Assembly: GCA_021792755.1 (NCBI GenBank)
Contig: JAJYUA010000012.1
Span: forward strand, 1 to 64,000
Length of the DNA: 64,000 nt
Reading direction: 5' to 3'
Source: Pseudomonadota bacterium
GTDB taxonomy: Bacteria; Pseudomonadota; Gammaproteobacteria; Steroidobacterales; Steroidobacteraceae
This document shows positions 32,957 through 44,891 of this stretch, in pieces (the stretch's first letter is position 1; each line of letters begins with the position of its first letter). Both the position numbers and the translations under genes were made by a program. The notes beneath the pieces were generated by a model. That model had not been told where the DNA came from. It searched no databases and saw only the letters and a list, made by a program, of their open reading frames with translations.

Positions 32957-34117
32957 ATGACATCGACCGAGCAGCCGGCCGCAAGGCCGAAGCCAAAAAA
33001 GTCCGTCGCCCTCTCGGGCGTGATCGCAGGCAACACGGCGCTGTGCACCGTGGGGCGCAGTGGCAACGATCTGCACTACCGCGGCTACGACATCCTCGAG
33101 ATCGCAACGGCGTGCGAATATGAGGAGATCGCCCACCTGCTCATCCACGGCAAGCTTCCCAACCGCGCCGAGCTCGCCGCCTACAAAGCAAAGCTCAAGT
33201 CGCTTCGCGGCCTGCCGACGACCGTGCGCGCGGCGTTGGAGGTGCTGCCGGCGGCGAGCCACCCCATGGATGTGCTGCGCACCGGCGTGTCCGTCCTCGG
33301 CTGCACGCTGCCGGAGAAGGACGGCCATGACGCCGCCGGCGCGCGCGACATCGCCGACCGGCTGCTCGCCTCGCTCGGCTCCATGCTGGCGTACTGGTAC
33401 CATGCCAGTCACAACGGCCACTCACCGGTCGTGGAGACGGAGGACGATTCCATCGGGGGACATTTCCTGCACCTGCTGCACCGGCGGCCGCCGCCGCCGC
33501 CGTGGGTGCGCGCCATGCACACTTCCCTCAACCTCTACGCCGAGCACGAATTCAACGCCTCGACGTTCGCCGCGCGCGTCATCGCGGGCACGGGCTCCGA
33601 CATCTACTCGTGCATCGCGGGCGCCATCGGCGCTCTGCGGGGACCGAAGCACGGCGGCGCCAACGAAGTGGCGTTCGAGATCCAAAAGCGCTACGAGACC
33701 CCCGAAAGCGCCGAGGCGGACATCCGTGCACGCGTTGCCGCCAAGGAGGTCATCATCGGCTTCGGCCACCCGGTCTACACCATTGCCGATCCCCGCAACC
33801 AGGTGATCAAGGCGGTCGCGCGCGGGCTCGCCGAGGAGGCCGGCGACCTTTCGATGTTCGCCATCGCCGAGCGCATCGAGTCGGTGATGATGGACAGCAA
33901 GAAGATGTTCGCCAACCTCGATTGGTACTCGGCCGTGTCCTATCACCTGATGCGGGTGCCGACCGCGATGTTCACGCCACTGTTCGTCATTGCGCGCACC
34001 GCCGGCTGGGCTGCGCACGTGCTCGAGCAGCGCGCCGACGGCAAGATCATCCGCCCCACCGCCAACTACACCGGGCCCGAGCCGCAGCGCTTCGCGCCCA
34101 TCGATGGGCGCCCGTAA
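32957..34117 (+). CDS. prpC: 2-methylcitrate synthase
   Basis: 386 residues. It is closely similar to E. coli PrpC along its length: [68 protein letters not shown] (catalytic His), [18 protein letters not shown] (second His) and [14 protein letters not shown]. It joins propionyl-CoA with oxaloacetate to 2-methylcitrate. A run of five Pro codons ([10 protein letters not shown]) is a small insertion in a loop. It is first gene of a prpC-prpD-prpB operon, 20 bases before prpD. Confidence 0.95.
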   Translation: MTSTEQPAARPKPKKSVALSGVIAGNTALCTVGRSGNDLHYRGYDILEIATACEYEEIAHLLIHGKLPNRAELAAYKAKLKSLRGLPTTVRAALEVLPAASHPMDVLRTGVSVLGCTLPEKDGHDAAGARDIADRLLASLGSMLAYWYHASHNGHSPVVETEDDSIGGHFLHLLHRRPPPPPWVRAMHTSLNLYAEHEFNASTFAARVIAGTGSDIYSCIAGAIGALRGPKHGGANEVAFEIQKRYETPESAEADIRARVAAKEVIIGFGHPVYTIADPRNQVIKAVARGLAEEAGDLSMFAIAERIESVMMDSKKMFANLDWYSAVSYHLMRVPTAMFTPLFVIARTAGWAAHVLEQRADGKIIRPTANYTGPEPQRFAPIDGRP

Positions 34118-34137
34118 CATCCGCACCGAACCACTCC

Positions 34138-35589
34138 ATGTCCGCACACACTGACACCGCCCGGCCCGAGCCGGACAAGGTCCTTACCGACATCGCCGAT
34201 TATGTTCTCGGCGCCGAGCCGGGCGGCGATCTTGCCTACGAGACGGCCCGGTACTGCCTGCTCGACACCCTGGGGTGCGGCCTCGAGGCGCTCGAGTACC
34301 CGGCGTGCGCCAAGCTCCTCGGGCCCATCGTGCCGGGCACGATCGTGCCGAACGGAGCGAAGGTGCCGGGCACGCGGTTGCAGCTCGATCCGGTGCAGGC
34401 GGCCTTCAACATCGGCGCCATGATCCGCTGGCTCGACTTCAACGACACCTGGCTCGCGGCCGAGTGGGGCCACCCCTCCGACAATCTGGGCGGCATTCTC
34501 GCCACCGCCGACTGGCTGTCGCGCCAGGCGGTCGCGGCCGGCCGGCAGCCGCTCGTGATGCGCGATGTGCTCACGGCCATGATCCGCGCGCACGAGATCC
34601 AGGGAGTGATCGCGCTGGAGAACAGCTTCAACCGTGTCGGCCTCGATCACGTGGTGCTGGTCAAGGTGGCCTCCACCGCGGTGGTCGGACGGCTCCTCGG
34701 CCTCACGCGCGAGGAGATCATCAACGCCGTCTCGCTCGCCTGGGTGGACGGGCAGAGCCTGCGCACTTACCGGCATGCGCCCAACGCCGGCTCGCGCAAG
34801 AGCTGGGCGGCGGGCGATGCCACCAGCCGCGCCGTGCGGCTGGCGCTGATCGCGCGCACCGGCGAGATGGGCTACCCTTCGGTGCTCACGGCGAAGACCT
34901 GGGGATTCTACGACTCGCTGTTCAGGGGTCAGCCGTTCACGTTCCAGCGCGATTTCGGCTCGTACGTGATGGAAAACGTGCTGTTCAAGATCTCCTATCC
35001 GGCGGAATTCCACGCCCAGACCGCGGTGGAAGCCGCCATGCGAGTGCACAGGCAGCTTGCCGAGATGGGTCTGACGCACGAGGCCATAGAGCACATCACC
35101 GTGCGCACCCACGAGGCCTGCGTGCGCATCATCGACAAGCATGGCCCGCTCGCCAACCCCGCCGACCGCGATCACTGCATCCAGTACATGATGGCCGTAC
35201 CGCTCATCTTCGGCCGGCTTACGGCTGCGGATTACGAGGACGGCGTGGCCGCCGACCCACGTATCGACGCTCTGCGAGCGAAGATCCAGTGCGCCGAGGA
35301 TCCGCAACTCACCCGCGACTACCACGACCCCGACAAGCGCTCCATTGCCAACGCCTTGACCGTGAGGCTCGAGGACGGCCGCACGCTGCCGGAGGTGCTG
35401 GTGGACTATCCGCTCGGCCACAGGCGCCGCCGCAGCGAGGGCATCCCGTTGCTCATCGAGAAATTCCGGCGCAATCTCGCGCGGCGCTTCCCCGAGAAGC
35501 AGCAGCGGGCCATCGCGGAGCTGTCGCTCGATGGGACGCGGTTGGGGCAAACACCAGTGCACGAGTACGTCGATTTGTACGTAATCTGA
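34138..35589 (+). CDS. prpD: 2-methylcitrate dehydratase (MmgE/PrpD)
   Basis: 483 residues, the same length as E. coli PrpD. Conserved segments: [120 protein letters not shown] and [20 protein letters not shown]. It dehydrates 2-methylcitrate to 2-methylaconitate and related isomers. No acnD/prpF is present, so this is the PrpD-type route with a housekeeping aconitase. It follows prpC by 20 bases. Confidence 0.95.
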   Translation: MSAHTDTARPEPDKVLTDIADYVLGAEPGGDLAYETARYCLLDTLGCGLEALEYPACAKLLGPIVPGTIVPNGAKVPGTRLQLDPVQAAFNIGAMIRWLDFNDTWLAAEWGHPSDNLGGILATADWLSRQAVAAGRQPLVMRDVLTAMIRAHEIQGVIALENSFNRVGLDHVVLVKVASTAVVGRLLGLTREEIINAVSLAWVDGQSLRTYRHAPNAGSRKSWAAGDATSRAVRLALIARTGEMGYPSVLTAKTWGFYDSLFRGQPFTFQRDFGSYVMENVLFKISYPAEFHAQTAVEAAMRVHRQLAEMGLTHEAIEHITVRTHEACVRIIDKHGPLANPADRDHCIQYMMAVPLIFGRLTAADYEDGVAADPRIDALRAKIQCAEDPQLTRDYHDPDKRSIANALTVRLEDGRTLPEVLVDYPLGHRRRRSEGIPLLIEKFRRNLARRFPEKQQRAIAELSLDGTRLGQTPVHEYVDLYVI

Positions 35590-35604
35590 CCCGGCCGCGC
35601 ACCC

Positions 35605-36510
35605 ATGAGCACTTACCTCGTTGCCGCCGATGTCCCCGCCGAGCCCGCGGGCCGGCGCTTCGCCACCCTGCTCGAGCGCGGACCGATCCTGCGCATACCG
35701 GGCGCGCACAGCGGCCTCGCGGCGCTGCAGGCGAAAGGCGCGGGCTTCGAAGCGGTCTATCTGTCCGGGGCCGCGATGAGCGCATCGATGGGCCTGCCCG
35801 ACCTCGGCATTCTCACCATCGAGGACGTGTGCTTCTTCATCCGGCAAGTCAGCCGCGCGGGGAGCCTTCCCGTACTGGTGGACGGAGACACCGGCTACGG
35901 CGAGGCGCTGAACGTCATGCACATGGTGCGCGCCTTCGAGGATGCCGGGGCGGCCGCGGTGCACATCGAGGACCAGCTGCTGCCTAAGAAATGCGGCCAC
36001 CTGAACGACAAGAAGCTCGCCGCGCCCGAGGACATGGCCGCCAAGATCGCCGCAGCCAGGCGGGCACGGCGGCATCTTTACATCATTGCTCGCACCGATG
36101 CCGCCGCGAGCGAGGGTCTCGATGGGGCGGTCTCGCGCGCCCAACGCTACCTCGCCGCCGGCGCCGACGCCATCTTCCCCGAGGCGCTCGCCAGCGAGGG
36201 GATGTTCCGCGAGTTCGCGAACCGCGTGAAAGCTCCACTGCTCGCCAACATGACGGAGTTCGGCCGCACCCCCTACTTCAGCGCCGAGGAGTTCGCGGCC
36301 CTGGGGTATCGCATGATCATCTGGCCGGTGAGCAGCCTGCGGATCGCGGCCCGGGCGCAGGAACGGCTGTACGCGGTCATCGCCCGCGAAGGCGGGCCGC
36401 GAAGCTTGATCGGCGAGATGCAGACCCGCCGGCAGCTCTACGAGACCATCGGTTACGCCGATTACGAGGCGCTCGACGCCTCCATCGTCAAGACCATCCT
36501 GCCCTCCTAG
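35605..36510 (+). CDS. prpB: 2-methylisocitrate lyase
   Basis: 301 residues of the isocitrate lyase/PEP mutase superfamily. The active-site loop KKCGHLND contains the catalytic Cys; DGDTGYGEALNVMHMVRAFE and HIEDQLLPKKCGH supply the metal-binding acids, and LLANMTEFGRTPYFSAEEFA is typical of PrpB. It splits 2-methylisocitrate into pyruvate and succinate, the last step of the cycle. It lies 15 bases after prpD; the order C-D-B differs from the common B-C-D arrangement. Confidence 0.95.
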   Translation: MSTYLVAADVPAEPAGRRFATLLERGPILRIPGAHSGLAALQAKGAGFEAVYLSGAAMSASMGLPDLGILTIEDVCFFIRQVSRAGSLPVLVDGDTGYGEALNVMHMVRAFEDAGAAAVHIEDQLLPKKCGHLNDKKLAAPEDMAAKIAAARRARRHLYIIARTDAAASEGLDGAVSRAQRYLAAGADAIFPEALASEGMFREFANRVKAPLLANMTEFGRTPYFSAEEFAALGYRMIIWPVSSLRIAARAQERLYAVIAREGGPRSLIGEMQTRRQLYETIGYADYEALDASIVKTILPS

Positions 36511-36610
36511 AAACGAGAGACTGTGCTTGCCGAGGCAGCAAGGGCAGCAGCCGATCCCCTCGGCACGCGCAGGCTGCGAGAAGCAGCTCCGCGCGTACGT
36601 CGGACCGCGC

Positions 36611-36706
36611 TTACTTGCGCCGGATGCGACGCGGGCGCAGTGTCTCCAGCGAGAACCCGACCAGCACTACGGCGGTGAGAATGATCTGAGAGATCACGAT
36701 GACCAT
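36611..36706 (-). CDS. small single-helix membrane protein (31 aa)
   Basis: A 31-residue frame with an AAAGGAA ribosome binding site 6 bases before ATG 36706. A single hydrophobic segment (VIVISQIILTAVVLVGFSL) is followed by a strongly basic end (RPRRIRRK), as in small inner-membrane proteins. There is no known function. The space between prpB and slyD holds nothing else I can support. Confidence 0.5.
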   Translation of the reverse strand: MVIVISQIILTAVVLVGFSLETLRPRRIRRK

Positions 36707-36964
36707 GATGATTCCTTTGCTCTGTGAACGGGCGCAGTCTAGGGCCCGGCGTCTTTGGCGACATGACCCTCGCGAGAGTGCGCAGCGTAGCCTGCGCGGG
36801 AGCGTTCCGAGTCTTCCTTTAGGGATAGTGGGTTTCCCGCAGCGACTGGGACGCGTCTTCGCGGGCCGGCGTGACGACCGACTCGTCCGCGGGTAAAATC
36901 GCCGCCGCACCTTTGCCCGCCGGCGTTTTCGGCGCCTGCTCATTCCCGACCCCGGAGCCCTTCG

Positions 36965-37450
36965 ATGGCCGTAGCCCCCGATTGCGTCGTGACGATCCAT
37001 TACACCCTAAAGGACGATGCGGGCACGGTGCTCGATCGCTCCTCGCCCGAGGAGCCGCTCGCCTACCTGCATGGCCACGGCAACATCATCCCGGGCCTCG
37101 AGAAGGAGCTCGATGGGAAGAATGTCGGCGATGCGCTCACGGTAACCATCGCGCCCGCTGACGGCTACGGCGAGTACGACAATCGCCTGGTGCAAAGCGT
37201 GCCGCGGCGCACGCTGCGCGGCATCAAGGACGTCAAGCCGGGCATGCGCCTGCACGCCCAAACCGCCGAGGGCGCCCGAGCCGTAACCGTGACCAAGGTG
37301 CTCGGCGACATGGTGACCCTGGACGGCAATCATCCGCTGGCGGGCAAGAGCCTGCACTTCGACGTGCGCGTCGGGGATGTCCGCCCCGCGACCGAGGAAG
37401 AGCTTTCACACGGGCACGTGCACGGCCCCAGCGATCATCACCACCATTAA
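36965..37450 (+). CDS. slyD: FKBP-type peptidyl-prolyl cis-trans isomerase (SlyD)
   Basis: 161 residues. The FKBP domain is split by the insert-in-flap (IF) chaperone domain, as in SlyD: VVTIHYTLKDDAGTVLDRSS, LAYLHGHGNIIPGLEKELDG, then the IF region (YGEYDNRLVQSVPRRTLRGI, VTLDGNHPLAGKSLHFDVRV). A short His-rich tail (HGHVHGPSDHHHH) may bind nickel. The protein folds proteins and can help deliver metals. Confidence 0.93.
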   Translation: MAVAPDCVVTIHYTLKDDAGTVLDRSSPEEPLAYLHGHGNIIPGLEKELDGKNVGDALTVTIAPADGYGEYDNRLVQSVPRRTLRGIKDVKPGMRLHAQTAEGARAVTVTKVLGDMVTLDGNHPLAGKSLHFDVRVGDVRPATEEELSHGHVHGPSDHHHH

Positions 37451-37824
37451 TGTTTCCATCCCGCGCACGGGCGTGGCGGGACTGCGCCCAACCGGCGCGC
37501 GCACGAGCTCTGAAGCCAGCCTGATTGAAGGTGATGCAGCCGGGCAAAGGTCGGCGACAGCCGATGCGCACGGAGCCGCTCGAGGTCTCACCGCCCGCAG
37601 GGAGTTGCCGCCGTTCGGCGCCGGCCGGCCCGATCATCCAGGCGCAGCTGCCGGCAATCGCGCAACGGCCGCTCGCTAAGGGCGCACCGCACCGGGGAGG
37701 CGCCCCGGGCCTCGGCAAGAACCGTCGGCCGGGCGTCCGGCCCGTATAGCGGTCCGACACGGGCCGGGCCGGATCTCCCTTTCCGGCCCTGTGCCGCTCT
37801 TCCCTGATTCGCTCCAGGGCATTC
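37451..37824. other. intergenic between slyD and aceA, with hairpin
   Basis: No coding content. A GC-rich hairpin lies at 37758-37797 (GGGCCGG at 37766-37772 pairing with CCGGCCC at 37783-37789, with extended imperfect flanks). It sits just beyond the aceA stop and could end transcription from aceBA and from slyD; no T run follows, so efficiency is uncertain. Confidence 0.4.
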
Positions 37825-39138
<1,314 letters not shown>

Positions 39139-39156
39139 GGGATGGTACTCCGGCCG

Positions 39157-40794
<1,638 letters not shown>

Positions 40795-40853
40795 GGGCGG
40801 GACTCCCTCGGCACTGTCGGTCAGGGCTCGAGCATATGCCCGTTCTGAAGAAG

Positions 40854-40891
40854 AATTTGACTAAAGAAACTTCACACTGTTAATTTCACAG
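40854..40891. repeat. three 14-bp-phased direct repeats, likely operator
   Basis: Starting at 40854, 40868 and 40882 the bases read AATTTGACT, AACTTCACA and AATTTCACA, a 14-base period. They lie in the 131-base AT-richer space between aceB and the ScfR/RamB-type gene, 60 bases from the aceB start and 35 from the regulator start. This suggests a shared binding site for that regulator. Confidence 0.5.
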
Positions 40892-40925
40892 GCAGGCCGC
40901 AACGACGGGTATCCGGGAGTCCGCC

Positions 40926-42473
40926 ATGACACCACTGCTGCGCAAGGGACACTTTCTCGGCGCCAAGCTCCGTGATCTGAGAAAGCGCAACGGTTTGACG
41001 CTCGAGGAGTTGTCGGCGCGCTGCATCCAGCGCGACGCGGAGCGCGCCCCTTCGGTTTCGTACCTCAGCATGATCGAAAGCGGCAAACGCGTTCCCTCGG
41101 CGCAGCTCCTGGAGTTGCTCTCGCAGGTCTTTCAGCGCCATCCGAGCTGGTTCCTCGATGAAAGCGGCGGATCGGAGCTGCCGGCCGTGTCCGCTCCGGC
41201 CGGCGGCGCGGCCAAAGTGCCGCTCGAGCCGGCATTCCTCTTCTCCAAGGAGGTCCTGCAGGCGGCCATCCCGGAGCTGCTGCAGCAGACCGGCACCAGC
41301 GGCCGGCAATTCGCGCACCTGCTCATCCGCTCGCATCAGGAGATGTCCCGCAACGATTTCCCGGACCTCGAGCGGGCCGCCGAGGCGGTGGGCGAGCGCA
41401 AGTTTCCGATCGGGGTCGATGATCTGATTCGCCTCACGCAGCGCCACGGGCTCGAGATCCGCTGGTTCGACCGTAAGCCGCTGCTTGCCCGCGACCAGGA
41501 GCGCGACGTGCGCAGCATGGTGCGCTCATTCTTCGAGCCGCCGCGACACATCTACGCCAACCGCGCGCTGCAGTCGGATCCGGCGCGGCTGAAGTTCGAT
41601 CTGGCGGCGCACATCGCGCACAAAGTGCTTCACGGAGGCGACGGATTGAAATCCGCGCACGCCACCGGAGGAGAGATGGGTGGCAGCCCCGAGGGCAACT
41701 CCGCCGGCGGCATGAACGCCCAGGATGTGCTGCACGCCTGGCGCGACTTCGAGTGCAGCTTCTTCGCCGGCGCGCTGCTCGCCCCGCGCGTGCCGTTCCG
41801 GCGCTTCCTGGCGCGTGAGCGCTACCGGGTAGAGGCCGGCACGCGCCTCATGCTCACGCCCGCGGTGATCATGCGGCGCATGACCAAGGTTTCACCCTAC
41901 CCCTACTGGCATTTCTTCGACGCCTACCCCCCCGGCTACCTGCGCGCGGTGTACCGCGGAAACGGAATTCCGCTGCCCTGGGGCAACATGGCGCGCATCA
42001 GCGATCCGTGTCCCAATTGGGCGGTGTTCCGCATGATCGACGGTCAGCGCGACATCGGCTCGCAGATCTCCGTGCTGCGCGACGCGGATCGCTCGCTCCT
42101 TTACTGCTGCCACTCGCGCCGGGTCCGCGACATGGCCGGCAATCCGCACGTGCTCTCGGTGGGTGTGGATCTCGCTCCCGCGCTCGATGCCAACGGAGTG
42201 TCCAGCGACCGGACGATCGATGCCATCCTCTCGGAATGCCTGCGTGCGAAGGGCGAGGCGCGCGTCCCGAAAGCCGCTCAGGCGGCGCTTCAGGCGGTCG
42301 CCAACGTGCTCAACATCGCATGGATCGAGGACGCGCTGCAGAGGCCCGCGCACATCATCTGCCCGCGCAGCTCGCGCTGCCCGCGCCCCGAGCGCTGCGA
42401 CGGGGCGAAGAGCCGCCCTTCCCGGGCGCGCGAGATCGACGAGGTGAAGGCAGAGATACTGGGGAACCCTTAG
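40926..42473 (+). CDS. XRE/ScfR (RamB-like) short-chain acyl regulator
   Basis: 515 residues. An N-terminal XRE helix-turn-helix (about 10-70: LRDLRKRNGLTLEELSARCI, YLSMIESGKRVPSAQLLELL) is followed by an ImmA/IrrE-like segment (about 210-250: HIAHKVLH, lacking the HExxH Glu, so no protease activity is expected). A DUF2083-type C-terminal half ends in a conserved Cys cluster (ICPRSSRCPRPERC). Relatives sense short-chain acyl-CoA or acetate (RamB in Corynebacterium) and control aceA/aceB or prp genes. Divergent position next to aceBA supports that role here. Confidence 0.88.
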   Translation: MTPLLRKGHFLGAKLRDLRKRNGLTLEELSARCIQRDAERAPSVSYLSMIESGKRVPSAQLLELLSQVFQRHPSWFLDESGGSELPAVSAPAGGAAKVPLEPAFLFSKEVLQAAIPELLQQTGTSGRQFAHLLIRSHQEMSRNDFPDLERAAEAVGERKFPIGVDDLIRLTQRHGLEIRWFDRKPLLARDQERDVRSMVRSFFEPPRHIYANRALQSDPARLKFDLAAHIAHKVLHGGDGLKSAHATGGEMGGSPEGNSAGGMNAQDVLHAWRDFECSFFAGALLAPRVPFRRFLARERYRVEAGTRLMLTPAVIMRRMTKVSPYPYWHFFDAYPPGYLRAVYRGNGIPLPWGNMARISDPCPNWAVFRMIDGQRDIGSQISVLRDADRSLLYCCHSRRVRDMAGNPHVLSVGVDLAPALDANGVSSDRTIDAILSECLRAKGEARVPKAAQAALQAVANVLNIAWIEDALQRPAHIICPRSSRCPRPERCDGAKSRPSRAREIDEVKAEILGNP

Positions 42474-42480
42474 CTTATTG

Positions 42481-42506
42481 GCGGAAATCGCCGAGGCGAT
42501 TTCCGC
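42481..42506. terminator. 26-base palindrome between convergent genes
   Basis: GCGGAAATCGCC and GGCGATTTCCGC form a perfect 12-base stem around GA, directly after the ScfR-like gene stop and before the 3' end of the bkd E2 gene. A 22-base block beginning in its right arm (42494-42515) recurs at 42573-42594 with one mismatch. It is probably a bidirectional terminator or an interspersed palindromic element; no T run follows. Confidence 0.5.
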
Positions 42507-42591
42507 AAGACCCTACACGTCGGCGCGGGCTCGGGAGCGGCCCGTCGCCCGCTGGGCCCTGCCGAGATCCCCAGGCGATCTCCGCAAGACC

Positions 42592-43875
42592 CTAACTCAT
42601 GAAGAGGGTCGCGGGGTGCTCCAGGCGCTCCTTCAGCGCCTGGATCATCGCCGCGGCGTCGTAACCGTCGACGAAGCGGTGATCGAACGAGGATGAGAGA
42701 TTCACCATGCGACGCACCGCGATCGCGCCCTGGAGCACCACGGGACGCTCGACGGCGCGATTGACCCCGATGATGGCCACTTCGGGCGCATTGATGATGG
42801 GCGTGCTCGCGATACCGCCGAGCTTGCCGAGACTCGTCAGGGTGAGGGTCGAGCCGGTCAGCTCCTCGCGCGCCGCCCTGTTGGCCCGTGCGGCCTCGGT
42901 GACGCGGCGCATCTCGGCGGCGAGCTCCCAGAGGGAGCGGTGCTGCGCATCGCGCACCACCGGCACCTTCAGCCCCTCGGGGGTCTGAGTGGCCACACCG
43001 ATGTGCACGGCGCGATGACGGACGATCACGCCCCGCTCGGCGTCGTAATGGGCATTACACTGCGGGAAATCCGCGACCACTCGCACCAGCGCCAGCGCAA
43101 TGAAAGGCAGGTAGGTGAGCGCCGGCGTGCCGGGCTTGAGCCTGCCGTTCAGGTACCGGCGCAGCGACTCGAGCTCGGTGACGTCGACTTCCTCGACATA
43201 TGCGAAATGCGGGATGCTGCGCTTGCTCTCGCTCATACGCTGGGCGATGAGCCGGCGTACGCCGATGACTTTGATCTCCTCGGTAGCGCCGTCCTCGCGC
43301 CGCGCGGCGCCTCGCGCGGGCGCTGCCACCGCGGGCACGGCCGCGAGCGAGGGTCGCGCAGAGGTCGCGGCGCGGGCGGCGTGCGCCTCGAGGTCCCGGC
43401 GCAGGATGCGGCCCTGGGGACCGCTTCCGCGGATCGCCTCGAGATCGATGCCCGCCTCGCGGGCCTTGCGGCGGATGGCCGGCGAGGTCATGATCCGACC
43501 GCGCTGCTCGCCAGCCGCGACGCTCGCCGCCACTGCCGGCCCATTGCCGGCACCGTTGCCCGGGACGCGCCCCGATGCCTTGCCGGCAGCGGCGTTGCGC
43601 TGCGGTGCGGGCGGGGCGCCCGTCTCCGCGCCCTCCGCGGTCTCGAACACAATCAGCTCCGAGCCCACGGCCACCATGTCGCCCGGCTGGCCGGTGGTGG
43701 AGATCACTTTGCCGCCGACCGGCGAGGGCACCTCCACTGCGGCCTTCTCGGTCATGACCTCGACCAATACCTGCTCTTCGGCGACCACATCGCCCGGCTG
43801 GACGCGCCAGCCGACGATCTCGGCCGAGACCGTACCTTCCCCCAGATCCGGCAGCTTGAATACATAGCGGCTCAC
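42592..43875 (-). CDS. bkdB: branched-chain 2-oxo acid dehydrogenase E2 (dihydrolipoyl acyltransferase)
   Basis: 427 residues. The lipoyl domain is at about 1-78 (LVEVMTEKAAVEVPSPVGGK, with the lipoylated Lys in EKA), the peripheral subunit-binding domain at about 126-165 (TSPAIRRKAREAGIDLEAIR, SGPQGRILRRDLE), and the catalytic domain after about 200, ending with SSSFDHRFVDGYDAA (catalytic His). Linkers are Ala/Pro-rich. It has a GTG start at 43875 overlapping the E1 beta stop (GTGA). It passes acyl groups from branched keto acids to CoA. No E3 (lpd) gene is in the window. Confidence 0.92.
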   Translation of the reverse strand: MSRYVFKLPDLGEGTVSAEIVGWRVQPGDVVAEEQVLVEVMTEKAAVEVPSPVGGKVISTTGQPGDMVAVGSELIVFETAEGAETGAPPAPQRNAAAGKASGRVPGNGAGNGPAVAASVAAGEQRGRIMTSPAIRRKAREAGIDLEAIRGSGPQGRILRRDLEAHAARAATSARPSLAAVPAVAAPARGAARREDGATEEIKVIGVRRLIAQRMSESKRSIPHFAYVEEVDVTELESLRRYLNGRLKPGTPALTYLPFIALALVRVVADFPQCNAHYDAERGVIVRHRAVHIGVATQTPEGLKVPVVRDAQHRSLWELAAEMRRVTEAARANRAAREELTGSTLTLTSLGKLGGIASTPIINAPEVAIIGVNRAVERPVVLQGAIAVRRMVNLSSSFDHRFVDGYDAAAMIQALKERLEHPATLFMS

Positions 43876-44888
43876 TTCGCCTCCATCACACTGTTGAGCG
43901 CCGCGACGATGCGCTGGGGTCCCGGGAAATAATCCCACTCGAAGGCGTGAGGATAGGGCGTGTCCCAGCCGGTGACACGCGCGATCGGCGCCTCAAGGTG
44001 CCAGAAGCACTCCTCCTGCACGGTAGCCGACAACTCCGCGCCGAAGCCGCTGAACCGTGTCGCCTCGTGCACGATGACGCAGCGCCCGGTCTTGCAGACC
44101 GATGCGCAGAGTGTATCTACATCAAGCGGCACCATGGAGCGCACGTCGATGATCTCGGCGTCGACTTGCGCAAGCCTTACCGCCGACTCCACCACGTGCA
44201 CCATCGTACCGTAGGTGAGCACGGTGACCTCGGTGCCCGGACGGATGATTTCGGCCTTGCCGATGGGCACGGTGTAGTGTCCCTCGGGCACCTCTCCCTT
44301 CGGGTGCGTGCTCCAGGGCACGGCGGGCTTGTGCGGATCGCCGTCAAAAGGGCCGTTGTACAGCCGCTTCGGCTCGAAGAACACCACCGGGTCCTCGTCC
44401 TCGATGCAGCTGATGAGCAATCCCTTGGCATCGTGGGGATTGGAAGGCATCACCACCTTGATGCCGCAGACGTGGGTGAAGATCCCCTCGGGGCTCTGCG
44501 AATGGGTCTGCCCGCCGCGAATACCGCCGCCACACGGCGTACGGATGGTCACCGGAGCGGAAAAGTCCCCGGCCGTCCGGTAGCGCAGCCGCGCCAGCTC
44601 GCTCACGATCTGATCGAACGCCGGATAGATGTAGTCTGCGAACTGGATCTCGGCCACCGGCCGCAGCCCGTTGACGCCCATGCCGATCGCCGCCGCGATG
44701 ATTCCGCCCTCGGCGATGGGAGTGTCGAGCACTCGGTGCTCGCCGTACTTTCTTTGCAGACCGTCGGTGCAGCGAAACACCCCGCCGAAGTATCCGACGT
44801 CCTCACCGAATACCACCACGCGCGGATCGCGCCCCAGCATCACGTCGAGGCCCGAATTGATCGCCTGCACCATGTTCATGCGGGCCAT
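43872..44888 (-). CDS. bkdA2: branched-chain 2-oxo acid dehydrogenase E1 beta subunit
   Basis: 338 residues of transketolase-like E1 beta type: MVQAINSGLDVMLGRDPRVV, VFGEDVGYFGGVFRCTDGLQ, LDTPIAEGGIIAAAIGMGVN, AEIQFADYIYPAFDQIVSEL, IRTPCGGGIRGGQTHSQSPE and VIVHEATRFSGFGAELSATV. With E1 alpha it decarboxylates 2-oxoisovalerate and relatives using thiamine diphosphate. It is the middle gene of the operon, starting 3 bases after the E1 alpha stop and overlapping E2. Confidence 0.93.
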   Translation of the reverse strand: MARMNMVQAINSGLDVMLGRDPRVVVFGEDVGYFGGVFRCTDGLQRKYGEHRVLDTPIAEGGIIAAAIGMGVNGLRPVAEIQFADYIYPAFDQIVSELARLRYRTAGDFSAPVTIRTPCGGGIRGGQTHSQSPEGIFTHVCGIKVVMPSNPHDAKGLLISCIEDEDPVVFFEPKRLYNGPFDGDPHKPAVPWSTHPKGEVPEGHYTVPIGKAEIIRPGTEVTVLTYGTMVHVVESAVRLAQVDAEIIDVRSMVPLDVDTLCASVCKTGRCVIVHEATRFSGFGAELSATVQEECFWHLEAPIARVTGWDTPYPHAFEWDYFPGPQRIVAALNSVMEAK

Positions 44889-44891
44889 CGC

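Noticed and set aside
34066-36144. Very long open frame on the minus strand opposite prpD/prpB (and similar ones at 38230-40848, 43947-46355 and 60919-63033 opposite aceA/aceB, bkd and the patatin gene)
   Set aside because: These are antisense to well-recognised genes, have compositions rich in Arg, His, Gln and Gly without any domain, and arise because GC-rich codons leave few stops in opposite frames.
32957-36510. Alternative reading as plain citrate synthase plus carboxyphosphonoenolpyruvate mutase genes
   Set aside because: The first gene matches E. coli PrpC through its whole length, and the set C-D-B next to each other fits the methylcitrate cycle much better.
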